Assembly: GCF_005845215.1 (NCBI RefSeq)
Contig: NZ_SPHO01000001.1
Span: forward strand, 667,146-731,145
Origin: Clostridium sp. 1001271st1 H5
Lineage (GTDB): Bacteria > Bacillota > Clostridia > Lachnospirales > Lachnospiraceae
Direction of reading: 5' to 3'
Length of the DNA: 64,000 nt
Below are positions 51,686-60,386 of the stretch, piece by piece. A program made the translations under genes and the position numbers. How positions within the stretch are numbered: the stretch's first letter is position 1; every line of letters begins with the position of its first letter. The notes under the pieces were generated by a model, which was not told the DNA's origin, made no database searches, and saw only the letters and a program-made list of their open reading frames with translations.

Positions 51686-52992
51686 TGGCAGTTTATCTGG
51701 TTTGTTATATCATAAGCTTTATATTGGCCCGGCAGCATTTTTATATGCTGTCTGGGCTGGTTTTAATTACAGCAGCCTTGTGGCTGTATGGCAAGGATTA
51801 CAGGGAGACAGGCAACCTGATTCATTTGAGGGGGCTTTTCTGCCTCTTTTTTGTGGGCGGACAGGGCATTTCCTGCTTTAAGCTCAGCCGGCTTCAGACG
51901 GATTGGAGCGTCATGACATGGGTCTGCCTGGGCCTGGCTGTGGCTGCTTTCTGGATTGCCTTTGAGGTGCTGCACCGGATATATGACGGCTGGAGCGCTG
52001 CGGACATGCAGTCTGTCTACCGCTTTTACGCCTCGGCTGAATCGCCGCTGCAGGCTAAGAGGCTGCTTCATTCCATGGCAGGGCTGGTGGCCGTGTCCTT
52101 CCTCGCCTTTTTCTTTGAGGCGTGGAAGCTGGGCTTTGTGCCGCTGTTTTCATACGGTGTGCCCCATGCCTATTCCTATTTTCATGTCAGCGGAGTACAC
52201 TATTTTACGGTGTCCTGTGTGCTGGTGCCCAGCCTGTTTGTGGTTTACAGCCTTATGATATCCCGCAGGGGAAGGGGACTGACCAGGGACCAGGGCTTCT
52301 GGCTGGGACTGCTTCTGGTGGTGCTGTCCCTGGCCGTACCGGTGCTCTGCGTGTCCAGGTTCCAGCTGATACTGGCAGTGGGCATGGCTGCGTTTACCTA
52401 TATTTCCATGAGCGGCACCTTCAGCCTGGTCTATGTGGGTGTTCTGATGGCCTGCATGATTCCGGCCTACCTGTTGCTGACCATTATGCGCAGCCACAGC
52501 GTGGAATACCTGAACGGCATTTTTGAGATGAAGAACAGCCGCATGCCCATTTTTATTACACAGCCCTATATGTATATTGCCAATAACTACGATAATTTCA
52601 ACTGTCTGGTGGAGCAGCTGGCCTCCCACAGCTTTGGGCTCCGCATGCTGTTTCCGGTCTGGGCCCTGACAGGCCTTAAGTTCCTGTTTCCGGTCCTGGT
52701 GAGCTTTCCGCTTTTTGTGACCAAAAAGGAGCTGACCACCCTTACCCTGTTCTATGACGCCTACTATGATTTCGGCGTCTTTGGCATGGTGCTTTTTGGC
52801 GGGCTTTTGGGGGCTGCATGCTATTGGCTGGTAAGGCGCAGGCGGAAGATGACATGTCCTGCGGGCCATGTGATTTATGCACAGATTGCCATGTATATGA
52901 TGCTGTCTTTTTTCACCACCTGGTTTTCCAACCCGGCCACCTGGTTTTATCTGGCTGTCACAGGTATTATTTACATGTATGTCAAGTCCTGA
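51685..52992 (+). CDS. Polysaccharide polymerase-like membrane protein (Wzy/O-antigen polymerase type)
   Basis: This 435-residue protein has about 11-12 hydrophobic segments and a long loop near residues 275-310 (EYLNGIFEMKNSRMPIFITQ). A late YDAYYDFGVFGMVLFGGLLG motif resembles oligosaccharide repeat-unit polymerases. Enzymes of this type join lipid-linked repeat units outside the membrane. No glycosyltransferase or flippase is nearby. Its ATG overlaps the ptsI stop, so it is cotranscribed with PTS genes, which is unusual. Assignment rests on topology and weak motifs. Confidence 0.55.
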   Translation: MAVYLVCYIISFILARQHFYMLSGLVLITAALWLYGKDYRETGNLIHLRGLFCLFFVGGQGISCFKLSRLQTDWSVMTWVCLGLAVAAFWIAFEVLHRIYDGWSAADMQSVYRFYASAESPLQAKRLLHSMAGLVAVSFLAFFFEAWKLGFVPLFSYGVPHAYSYFHVSGVHYFTVSCVLVPSLFVVYSLMISRRGRGLTRDQGFWLGLLLVVLSLAVPVLCVSRFQLILAVGMAAFTYISMSGTFSLVYVGVLMACMIPAYLLLTIMRSHSVEYLNGIFEMKNSRMPIFITQPYMYIANNYDNFNCLVEQLASHSFGLRMLFPVWALTGLKFLFPVLVSFPLFVTKKELTTLTLFYDAYYDFGVFGMVLFGGLLGAACYWLVRRRRKMTCPAGHVIYAQIAMYMMLSFFTTWFSNPATWFYLAVTGIIYMYVKS

Positions 52993-53058
52993 CAAGGGTT
53001 GTGTGGGGAATTGTGACAAGGGGAGTGGGGGTAAATATAAAAATTATATAAAATATTG

Positions 53059-53087
53059 TTGACTTTTATCTTAAGATTTGCTATGAT
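53059..53087 (+). promoter_or_regulatory. Promoter of the licT-crr-PTS operon
   Basis: -35 TTGACT (53059-53064), a 17-bp spacer and -10 TATGAT (53082-53087). Transcription would start about 40 bp before the RAT element. Confidence 0.7.
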
Positions 53088-53135
53088 GCTGTTAGTGAAG
53101 TAAATCTTTGGAAGTTACAATTAAATAATTAATAA

Positions 53136-53163
53136 GGATTGTTACTGTTCGGCAGGCAAAACC
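53136..53163 (+). promoter_or_regulatory. Ribonucleic antiterminator (RAT) site
   Basis: GGATTGTTACTG (53136-53147) followed by GGCAGGCAAAACC (53151-53163) matches the RAT consensus of BglG/LicT/SacY proteins. It overlaps the left arm of the terminator at 53160-53235 by four bases, so protein-stabilised RAT folding would exclude the terminator. Confidence 0.88.
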
Positions 53164-53235
53164 AAGTTTGTTAAGGGGATGATGAGTACCCGCGTGTACG
53201 CGTAGATGGGTCTCTTTAACAAAGTTGGTTTTTTT
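53160..53235 (+). terminator. Conditional terminator in the licT leader
   Basis: AACCAAGTTTGTTAA (53160-53174) pairs with TTAACAAAGTTGGTT (53216-53230) with one mismatch and leads into a run of seven T. The 41-base loop is unusually long. It is read through when LicT binds the RAT. Confidence 0.85.
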
Positions 53236-53254
53236 GTTTTCATCAGGAGCAATT

Positions 53255-54085
53255 ATGAAAATAGCGAAAATAATTAATAATAATGTAGTGAGTACCTGCG
53301 ATGAAGAGGGCAGGGAAATTATCGTCATGGGAAGAGGCGTTGGCTTTAAGGCAAAGGAAGGCAGTCCTATTGATGAGGAGAAGGTGGAGAAGATATTCCG
53401 CCTGGAGAGTCAGAACACCATGGATAGGTTTAAGGAACTGCTTGTGAATCTTCCCATGGAGCATGTACAGATTTCAGCAGAAATCATCAGTTATGCCAAA
53501 GAGGTCCTCAACAGACCCATTAACCCAAATGTGTATATCACCCTTACGGACCATATAAATTTTGCACTGGAACGTTACAAACAAAAGATGATGTTTTCCA
53601 ATCCCTTAATCAGGGAGGTCCGCAGCTTTTACCACGCGGAATACCTGATTGGCGAATATGCCATTGCCATGATTGAAAGGGACCTGGGAGTAAAGCTCCC
53701 GGTGGACGAGGCAGCTTCCATTGCCCTGCACATCGTCAATGCAGAGTATGATGCGCCCATGGGTGATACAATTAAAATCACCAATCTGATACAGCAGGTA
53801 TCGGAGGTGGTCAGGGAGTATTTCAATATAGAGCTGGATGAGCAGTCCCTCAGCTATGAGAGGTTCATCACTCATCTGCGCTTTCTGGCACAGCGGGTAT
53901 TTACAGGGGAGCATATGAATCTGGATAACCTGGAATTCCAGGAGGTCATCGACCGTCTCTATCCGGAGGAATATGCCTGCAGCCAGAAGATACAGGCGCT
54001 CATCAAGCTGCAGTACGGGCATCAGGTGACAGAGGAGGAAGTGGCTTACCTGGCCCTGCACATCAAACGTATCAGGACTAAATAA
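53255..54085 (+). CDS. licT: BglG/LicT-family transcriptional antiterminator
   Basis: The protein has 276 residues: an N-terminal RNA-binding CAT domain (MKIAKIINNNVVSTCDEEG), PRD1 (about 65-170, with His in LTDHINFAL and FYHAEYLIGEY) and PRD2 (about 175-276, ending ALHIKRIRTK). PTS phosphorylation of the PRD histidines sets its activity. ATG 53255 follows CAGGAG. It regulates its own operon through the leader RAT. The genes controlled (crr, HPr, PTS IICB) suggest a GlcT-like role for glucose or N-acetylglucosamine. Confidence 0.88.
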   Translation: MKIAKIINNNVVSTCDEEGREIIVMGRGVGFKAKEGSPIDEEKVEKIFRLESQNTMDRFKELLVNLPMEHVQISAEIISYAKEVLNRPINPNVYITLTDHINFALERYKQKMMFSNPLIREVRSFYHAEYLIGEYAIAMIERDLGVKLPVDEAASIALHIVNAEYDAPMGDTIKITNLIQQVSEVVREYFNIELDEQSLSYERFITHLRFLAQRVFTGEHMNLDNLEFQEVIDRLYPEEYACSQKIQALIKLQYGHQVTEEEVAYLALHIKRIRTK

Positions 54086-54131
54086 TTTTTTTGCAGGGTC
54101 CCTGAGTGGACATGAAAGGAGAGCAGTAAGG

Positions 54132-54626
54132 ATGTTTGGAACATTTAAGAAGTTATTCGGGGGAGAAGAAAAGGAAGAGAAGATAATTGCAGCGCCTGTG
54201 AACGGAACAGCCATTCCCATGAGCCAGGTAGCCGACCCCACCTTCAGCCAGGAGATTCTGGGCAAGGGAACAGCAATCGTGCCGGCAGACGGCAGGGTGG
54301 TTGCGCCGGCAGACGGACTGGTGACCATGGTATTTGACACAAAACACGCCATCAGCATGCAGACGGACAACGGCGCAGAGCTGATTATCCATATCGGACT
54401 GGACACGGTACAGCTTAAGGGACAGTATTTTGAGGCCCATGTGGCTGCGGGAGATAAGGTAAAGCAGGGCGACCTTCTTCTGGACTTTGATATAGATAAA
54501 ATTAAGGAAGCCGGCTATGATGTAACCACACCGGTCATCATCTGCAATACGCCCCAGTTCCCGAAGATGGAATGTGTGTCCGGGATGGAAGCAAAGGCAG
54601 GGGAGACCGCCATCATCAAACTGTAA
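54132..54626 (+). CDS. crr: PTS glucose-type EIIA protein
   Basis: The 164-residue protein has the EIIA-Glc fold: VVAPADGLVTMVFDTKHAIS with the auxiliary His, and the phosphorylated His in ELIIHIGLDTVQLKG, followed by FEAHVAAGDKVKQGDLLLDF. It passes phosphate from HPr to the EIIB domain of the permease encoded downstream. AGGAG precedes the ATG. It is encoded as a free protein, matching a IICB permease that lacks its own IIA domain. Confidence 0.9.
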   Translation: MFGTFKKLFGGEEKEEKIIAAPVNGTAIPMSQVADPTFSQEILGKGTAIVPADGRVVAPADGLVTMVFDTKHAISMQTDNGAELIIHIGLDTVQLKGQYFEAHVAAGDKVKQGDLLLDFDIDKIKEAGYDVTTPVIICNTPQFPKMECVSGMEAKAGETAIIKL

Positions 54627-54646
54627 CGAATAAAGGTGGGTATGAG

Positions 54647-54904
54647 TTGATTGAGCGGAGCTTTATCTTAAAAGACGAAATGGGGCTTCACGCAAGACCG
54701 GCCGCCATGCTTATGGTCAGGATGCTGCGCGTTAGCTCCTCCGTGGAAATCATCTGCGGGGACCGCAGGGCGGACGGAAAGGATGTCATGAGCATCATGG
54801 CCATGAATACAGTGGCTGGAGATGAGGTCATCTTCCGTATAGAAGGACCGGACGAAGAGGACGCCATGAAGGAAGTGGAGGCTGTCCTGTCCGCAGATGC
54901 CTGA
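54647..54904 (+). CDS. HPr-family protein with Asp at the Ser46 position
   Basis: The 85-residue product starts at TTG 54647, behind AAAGGTGGG; an ATG-started frame from 54572 lies within crr. The catalytic His15 is kept in EMGLHARPAAM. Counting from this start, position 46 is Asp in DGKDVMSIM, where HPr has the regulatory Ser. The nearby Ser49 is present. The protein should accept phosphate on His but escape HPr kinase, or constantly mimic the Ser-phosphorylated form. It lies between crr and the permease, so it may be dedicated to this PTS. Confidence 0.78.
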   Translation: MIERSFILKDEMGLHARPAAMLMVRMLRVSSSVEIICGDRRADGKDVMSIMAMNTVAGDEVIFRIEGPDEEDAMKEVEAVLSADA

Positions 54905-54930
54905 TGTCCGGTCCGTTGGATATGCGGGTG

Positions 54931-54993
54931 CGGACCAGCCGGCAGGCTGGTCCGGGAAACAAACAACAGTGATTTAAACCCGGGAACGGGTTT
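54931..54993 (+). promoter_or_regulatory. Two hairpins in the spacer before the PTS permease gene
   Basis: CGGACCAGCC/GGCTGGTCCG (54931-54954, perfect 10 bp) and AAACCCG/CGGGTTT (54976-54993, perfect 7 bp). No T-tract follows either, so RNA processing or attenuation control rather than plain termination is likely. Confidence 0.45.
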
Positions 54994-55081
54994 GAATAGA
55001 GTATTTATCAAAATGTAATTCAGAGTACTCCTACGGGAAAAGTATAGAAGGAGTCTCTAAAAAAGAAAGGGGATTTATGTT

Positions 55082-56536
55082 ATGATGAAGTATTTGCAGA
55101 AACTAGGTAAGGCCATCATGCTTCCTGTTGCCGTTCTGCCGGTTGCAGCTATTATGATGGGTATCGGCTATGCCATGTGTCCTTCCACCATGCAGGGCGG
55201 TGACGTAACCGGTATTATCCAGGTAATTGGTTTTGCGTTGGTGAAGATTGGAAGCGCCGTAATCGACAAGCTGCCCATGCTGTTTGCAGTTGGTGTGGCA
55301 ATCGGTTTATCAAAGGACCAGCACGGTGCAGCAGGTCTTGCAGGTCTGGTTGCCTTCCTGACCGTTACCACTGTACTTAACAGCGGCGTTGTTGCCACTA
55401 TGATGGGAGTTGAGGAAGCACCTCTGGCCTTCTCCAAGATTGACAATGCTTTTATCGGTATTATTTCCGGTATCACGGCATCTGTCTGCTACAATAAGTT
55501 CAGCAGCGCAAAGCTGCCCACCGCACTGGCTTTCTTCTCAGGAAAGCGCTGTGTGCCCATCGTTACCTCCTTTGTAATGGTTGCAGAGTCCGCCATCCTG
55601 TACTTTGTATGGCCGGCACTGTTCAATGCCCTTGTGTGGGTTGGCGAGCACATCATGGGACTTGGCCCTGTAGGCGCTGGTATCTATGCATTTGCAAACC
55701 GTCTCCTGATTCCCACCGGACTGCATCATGCACTGAACGCAGTATTCTGGTTTGATATTGCCGGCATTGCCGACATCAACAAGTTCTGGGGCTTCGCAGA
55801 AGGCGGAATCAAGGGCGTAACCGGTATGTACCAGGCAGGTTTCTTCCCGGTTATGATGTTCGGTCTTCCTGCTGCAGCATTTGCAATGTACCAGACAGCA
55901 AAGCCGGAGAAGAAGCAGTATGCAGCAGGTATCCTGATTGCAGGCGCAGTTGCATCCTTTGTATCCGGCGTAACCGAGCCCCTGGAATTCTCCTTCATGT
56001 TCCTGGCTCCCGGACTGTACCTTGTACACGCTGTTCTGACCGGTATCTCCGTAGCAGTAGCAGCCGCATTCCACTGGACTGCAGGCTTCTGCTTCAGCGC
56101 AGGCGTCACTGACTTCATCTTCAGCTGCAGGCTGCCAATGGCCAACCAGCCATTCATGCTGTTGGTACAGGGCGTTGTATTCGCAGTTATTTACTACGTA
56201 GTATTCCGCGCTGTTATCACCAAATTCGACCTTCCGACACCGGGACGTGAGAAAGAAGATTTAGATGCGGAAATGTCAGCTGTACTGGCAAACGACGATT
56301 TCACCAAGGTGGCTGCCATTGTATTAGAAGGATTAGGCGGCAAGGGAAATATCGTATCATTGGATAACTGCATTACAAGACTGAGATTAGAGATAAAAGA
56401 TTACACATTAGTAGATGAGAAAAAGATAAAATCCGCAGGCGTAGCAGGCGTCATGAGGCCAAGCAAGACCTCTGTACAGGTAATAGTAGGAACCAAAGTA
56501 CAATTCGTAGCGGACGAGATGCAAAAAATGCTATAG
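55082..56536 (+). CDS. PTS IICB permease, N-acetylglucosamine/glucose type
   Basis: The protein has 484 residues. EIIC (about 1-370) begins MKYLQKLGKAIMLPVAVLP and has RLLIPTGLHHALNAVFWFD, with GVTEPLEFSFMFLAP as the sugar-binding region. After a linker, EIIB (about 405-484) carries the phospho-Cys in SLDNCITRLRLEI. The domain order and start resemble NagE, so GlcNAc is favoured over glucose. The IIA function comes from crr upstream. The leader 54905-55081 contains two perfect hairpins (54931-54954 and 54976-54993) that may modulate expression. Confidence 0.87.
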   Translation: MMKYLQKLGKAIMLPVAVLPVAAIMMGIGYAMCPSTMQGGDVTGIIQVIGFALVKIGSAVIDKLPMLFAVGVAIGLSKDQHGAAGLAGLVAFLTVTTVLNSGVVATMMGVEEAPLAFSKIDNAFIGIISGITASVCYNKFSSAKLPTALAFFSGKRCVPIVTSFVMVAESAILYFVWPALFNALVWVGEHIMGLGPVGAGIYAFANRLLIPTGLHHALNAVFWFDIAGIADINKFWGFAEGGIKGVTGMYQAGFFPVMMFGLPAAAFAMYQTAKPEKKQYAAGILIAGAVASFVSGVTEPLEFSFMFLAPGLYLVHAVLTGISVAVAAAFHWTAGFCFSAGVTDFIFSCRLPMANQPFMLLVQGVVFAVIYYVVFRAVITKFDLPTPGREKEDLDAEMSAVLANDDFTKVAAIVLEGLGGKGNIVSLDNCITRLRLEIKDYTLVDEKKIKSAGVAGVMRPSKTSVQVIVGTKVQFVADEMQKML

Positions 56537-56567
56537 CAATGAGCCGGGCAGATATGCGGCCGAAAAA

Positions 56568-56608
56568 GCCCCGGGGAAGAGACCTTTCTCTTTCCCGGGG
56601 CCTTTTTT
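56568..56608 (+). terminator. Intrinsic terminator of the PTS operon
   Basis: GCCCCGGGGAAGAGA (56568-56582) pairs with TCTCTTTCCCGGGGC (56587-56601) with one mismatch, followed by CTTTTTT. Confidence 0.88.
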
Positions 56609-56738
56609 GCCGTATGCTTATTATCCCTATATTATCCCTGTCCACCCTCTTGTTCCCCCGCCCCAAATATGCTATCCTATAATTTAAGGCATAATATAAT
56701 GTACCCATCAACCCAAAGAAAAAGGAGGGTGCCGGTAA

Positions 56739-58652
56739 ATGAAGCAAATTATCCGCAAGCGTCTGTGTATGGTAATCCTGACAGCCATGTTAATCACTCT
56801 CCTTATCAACTATTATGTAGAAATCCACAACGCCCGAAACGAAATGTATACCAGCGCCCGGGAAATGTTCTGGCAGGTTGGCCAAATCCTGGACCAAAAC
56901 GAAAACGAGGCGGAAAAAGAAAGAGAAAACCTAAAAGAGCAATGCTTTATCCGCGCCAAAGCCATTGCCTACATCCTACAGGACCGTCCCCAGGTTACAA
57001 AAGACCAGCAGGAGATGCAAAAGATAGCCCGCCTGCTGCAGGTAGACGAGTTTCACCTGTTTGACACCCAGGGAAATCTCTACGCTGGTTCCGAACCCAA
57101 ATACTTTGGCCTAAACTTCAGCTCCGGCCGGCAGATGCAGTTTTTCCTGCCCATGCTGAAGGACTATCATCTTCAGATGTGCCAGGATATAACCCCCAAC
57201 ACGGCAGAAGGAAAGCTGATGCAGTATGCAGCGGTCTGGCGTGAAGACCGGAAGGGCATTATCCAGGTAGGGTTAGAGCCCACAACGGTTTTAGATTCCA
57301 TGAAGCGGACCGAGCTTTCCTACATATTTTCCCTGGTGACCTCAGAAAAGGATTCCACCATATACGCCATAGACCCGGAAAGCAGCGTCATCCTGGGGTC
57401 CACGGACGAAAGCCTGGTGGGAAAACAAATCCAGGAAATCGGGCTTCACCCAGAACAGCTATCCATTACCGACCGGGGAGTCAGGGCAGTCATAAACAGC
57501 GAAGACAGCTACTGCGTCTTCGGACGGAGCAGCTCCGCCATACTGGGCCTGTCGTCAACCAGTGCATCCCTGTACCGGGAAGTAAACCGCAGCACCCTGA
57601 TGGTAGCAGCATACCTTATGGGCATATCGCTGCTGATGATTCTGTTTATATCCAGGGACATGGACCATTATATCTTAACAGGGATATCCTCCATCCAAAA
57701 GAAACTGGGGAAAATAACCGGAGGAAACCTGGACACCCGTGTGGAGGTGGACAGTACGCCCGAATTCAGGGAACTGAGCTTCCAGATAAACAAAATGGTG
57801 GAAAGTCTGCTGGATACCACCAACAAAATATCCCGCATTCTGGAAATGGCCAAAGTACCCATAGGTGTATACGAATACAACCGCGACATGAAGCGTGTTA
57901 TGGCAACCACCCGTCTGGCGGATATCCTCCGGCTAAAGGAGCAGGAAGCAGAAGAACTTCTGGCAGACCATCATCTGTTTGAGGAGAAGCTGGGCGAACT
58001 CAGGAATCATCCCCTGGACCGGGAGAACGGGATATATCAATTGGAGGGCACTGCCCCGGGTTATATCCGTCTGGAATCCTTTGAACGGGAGAACAGCGTG
58101 CTGGGCATGATAGTGGATGTCACGGATGACATCAGGGAAAAGAAAAAGATAGAGAGGGAACGGGACATTGACCTTCTGACAGGCATGTACAACAGAAGGG
58201 CATTTTACTGCCGTATGGAACAGTTGTTTGAGGAACCGGAAAAACTGGGCCGCGGCATGATGCTAATGGCCGATGCAGACAACCTGAAGCAGGTCAATGA
58301 CAGGTACGGCCATGAAAACGGGGACCGGTATCTGGCAGCCATAGCAGCCCTGTTAAAAAGCTGCGGCAGCCGTCAGTGCATTGCAGCCCGTCTCAGCGGG
58401 GATGAGTTTGCCCTGTTCCTTTACGGATGCACCTCAAAAGAGGAATTAATGGAATACGAATTAAGTCTCATAAAAGCCATGGAAACATGTACGGTGGAGT
58501 TGGGAAACAAGGAGCATATCCCGGTTCGTTTTTCAGCCGGATACGTTTTTTATCCGGAGGACGGCATGGAGACGGCCATTTTGTTAAAGAAGGCGGATGA
58601 TGCCATGTATGAGGCAAAACGGGCCTGCAAGGCGGCGTGGGTCAGGGAATAG
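56739..58652 (+). CDS. Membrane-bound GGDEF diguanylate cyclase with extracellular sensor
   Basis: The 637-residue protein has helix 1 (about 7-27), an extracellular Cache-like sensor (about 30-285), helix 2 (VAAYLMGISLLMILFISRDM), a HAMP region, a PAS-like stretch (about 370-465), and a C-terminal GGDEF domain from about 480 (DLLTGMYNRRAFYCRMEQLF) with the active-site variant RLSGDEFALFLYG. SGDEF is an accepted active variant. No RxxD inhibitory site precedes it. It probably makes c-di-GMP in response to an external ligand. Confidence 0.85.
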   Translation: MKQIIRKRLCMVILTAMLITLLINYYVEIHNARNEMYTSAREMFWQVGQILDQNENEAEKERENLKEQCFIRAKAIAYILQDRPQVTKDQQEMQKIARLLQVDEFHLFDTQGNLYAGSEPKYFGLNFSSGRQMQFFLPMLKDYHLQMCQDITPNTAEGKLMQYAAVWREDRKGIIQVGLEPTTVLDSMKRTELSYIFSLVTSEKDSTIYAIDPESSVILGSTDESLVGKQIQEIGLHPEQLSITDRGVRAVINSEDSYCVFGRSSSAILGLSSTSASLYREVNRSTLMVAAYLMGISLLMILFISRDMDHYILTGISSIQKKLGKITGGNLDTRVEVDSTPEFRELSFQINKMVESLLDTTNKISRILEMAKVPIGVYEYNRDMKRVMATTRLADILRLKEQEAEELLADHHLFEEKLGELRNHPLDRENGIYQLEGTAPGYIRLESFERENSVLGMIVDVTDDIREKKKIERERDIDLLTGMYNRRAFYCRMEQLFEEPEKLGRGMMLMADADNLKQVNDRYGHENGDRYLAAIAALLKSCGSRQCIAARLSGDEFALFLYGCTSKEELMEYELSLIKAMETCTVELGNKEHIPVRFSAGYVFYPEDGMETAILLKKADDAMYEAKRACKAAWVRE

Positions 58653-58699
58653 CAGGGGCAGGCTGACGCTGATTCAGACAGTGAGGAGGACAGGTTTAC

Positions 58700-59845
58700 A
58701 TGAAATATAATAAAAAGAAATGCATGGCAGCCAGGTGTCTAAGGGGTATGCTGGCCCTGACCGTGCTGTCCGCCATGCTGGGTCTGGCGGCATGCCGCAC
58801 AGAAACCGGGGACATGGATAATACAGAAGCATCAGGAAACAATCATACGGCCGGCTCTGTCAGCCAGGAAGACTCCCGCCCGCCGGACAGTGCTGCGGAC
58901 CAGACCGCGGCGGACGTGCCAAAGCGTCCTCTGACGCAAGAGGAGCTGCGCGGCTTTGAGGAATATCTGAACCGGGCTGACAACTATGGATTTCTTTTGT
59001 CTGATTACCGGAGTCCGGAATATATTAACCTGGATGAAGTGTTTTATTCAGGCGCCGGCCTGGAACAGCCCCAGCTTACAGAGGATGAACGGGATATGTA
59101 TCTGGAAACCGTTGGACAGCCAGAGCTCTATACGGACATGGTGAGGCTGGAAACAGAACAGATTGACGCGTTCCTGGCAGAGAAGACCGGCCTGACGCTT
59201 GACCGTATGAAAACAGGTCTTCAGTGGGTTTATCTGCCCCGGTATGACCGGTATTATGCCGAACACGGCGATACCAACATGAGAAGCTTCTTTTGCGCCA
59301 GAGGTGAGACGGATAGCGGAAAATACAGGATATGGTGCCTTTCAGACGGATACAGCCAGTTTAATCTGGAAAGCATTGTGACCCTGAAAAAGGTATCGTC
59401 GGGATACCAGTTCCTGTCCAACGAAATCATATGGGATTATCTTGGTATCTGCAAGGCGGATGCCAAGGCCCCTACGCCAGAGGCCCTGCATTATGTTATA
59501 TCGGCCTATAAAAAGGAAGTGGAGCAAGGCGGAGCCGGCATATATCCTGTGGGAGAAGTTCCCGGTAACTATGATTCTCCTGTCTTTGATTCCGGCACCA
59601 GATATTATTCCATGGAAGAAATGCAGCAGATAAGCTGGAGGCCGGAGCTGATACCGGTGTTCCGCAATGAAATTTACGCCCGTCATGGATATATTTTTAA
59701 GAATGAATTCTGGAATGAATTTTTCAGTACATTTACATGGTATTCAGGTGAGTGTCCTGCCGATACCTTTGATACAACCCTTTTTAATGAATATGAGAAA
59801 GCCAATCTGAAACTGGCGGTTGAGATGGAAAACCAGACAGAGTAA
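58700..59845 (+). CDS. YARHG-domain lipoprotein
   Basis: The 381-residue protein has a lipoprotein signal peptide ending in MLGLAAC (Cys near residue 32), then a low-complexity polar linker, an unknown central domain, and a C-terminal YARHG domain (IPVFRNEIYARHGYIFKNEF, then FSTFTWYSGECP). YARHG domains occur on extracellular proteins of Clostridia and are thought to bind wall or peptide ligands. GAGGAGG lies upstream. It follows the GGDEF gene by 47 bp and may be its cotranscribed partner. Confidence 0.82.
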   Translation: MKYNKKKCMAARCLRGMLALTVLSAMLGLAACRTETGDMDNTEASGNNHTAGSVSQEDSRPPDSAADQTAADVPKRPLTQEELRGFEEYLNRADNYGFLLSDYRSPEYINLDEVFYSGAGLEQPQLTEDERDMYLETVGQPELYTDMVRLETEQIDAFLAEKTGLTLDRMKTGLQWVYLPRYDRYYAEHGDTNMRSFFCARGETDSGKYRIWCLSDGYSQFNLESIVTLKKVSSGYQFLSNEIIWDYLGICKADAKAPTPEALHYVISAYKKEVEQGGAGIYPVGEVPGNYDSPVFDSGTRYYSMEEMQQISWRPELIPVFRNEIYARHGYIFKNEFWNEFFSTFTWYSGECPADTFDTTLFNEYEKANLKLAVEMENQTE

Positions 59846-59892
59846 CCCAAAAGCCTGTATCCATTGGATTATCAGCTGGGGCTGACAGCGTG

Positions 59893-59950
59893 GGAGGAAA
59901 ACATATGCCCGGGATATATAACCGGAACGCATTATGTTTTCCTCCTTCTT
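59893..59950 (+). terminator. Terminator-like inverted repeat after the YARHG gene
   Basis: GGAGGAAAACATA (59893-59905) and TATGTTTTCCTCC (59933-59945) are a perfect 13-bp pair, with inner CCGG/CCGG also able to pair. TTCTT follows. Confidence 0.65.
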
Positions 59951-60008
59951 GACATATATCAGAAGGTTTGGTATAATACATTTAGATATTTAGAAAAATA
60001 TCTAAATG
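59949..60008 (+). promoter_or_regulatory. Consensus promoter and ArsR-type operator of the sdpR-sdpI operon
   Basis: TTGACA (59949-59954), 17 bp, TATAAT (59972-59977) matches the sigma-A consensus exactly. Directly behind it CATTTAGATATTT-AGAA-AAATATCTAAATG (59979-60008) is a perfect 13-bp inverted repeat covering the expected transcription start. Autorepression by the ArsR-family protein is the natural reading. Confidence 0.85.
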
Positions 60009-60104
60009 ATGATACACCAGATAAAGAACCGGTGCCGCAAGTTACTCTGTATAAGCAAGTTACCCTGTACAAAATCAGGCAAAGCGAAAGGAGGCATGCC
60101 GTCC

Positions 60105-60386
60105 ATGTCCTTTGGTGATACATTTAAGGCCCTGTCCGACCCCACCCGCCGGGAGATACTCAATCTGTTAAAGCAGGGAAGCATGACCGCGGGGCAGATT
60201 GTGGAGCATTTTGACACAACCGGTGCCACCATTTCCCACCACCTGAACATACTCAGGCAGGCAGGTCTCATAGAGGACCGGAAATCAGGAAAATATATTT
60301 ATTATGAGCTGAATACCACCGTATTCCAGGAAGTCCTTTCCTGGCTGCATTCATTAATGGAGGAAGACAAACATGAAGAAGATTAA
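60105..60386 (+). CDS. sdpR: ArsR-family repressor (SdpR-like)
   Basis: The 93-residue winged-helix protein reads FKALSDPTRREILNLLKQGS, AGQIVEHFDTTGATISHHLN and RKSGKYIYYELN. It has no metal-binding cysteines, as in SdpR-type members. ATG 60105 is 10 bp after AAAGGAGG; the ATG at 60096 is too close to it. It overlaps sdpI by 14 bases. In Bacillus SdpR represses its operon until SdpI senses the SdpC toxin at the membrane. Confidence 0.88.
   Translation: MSFGDTFKALSDPTRREILNLLKQGSMTAGQIVEHFDTTGATISHHLNILRQAGLIEDRKSGKYIYYELNTTVFQEVLSWLHSLMEEDKHEED

Noticed and set aside
53059-53235. Considered a riboswitch
   Set aside because: The RAT consensus and the following licT gene give a simpler, protein-dependent explanation.
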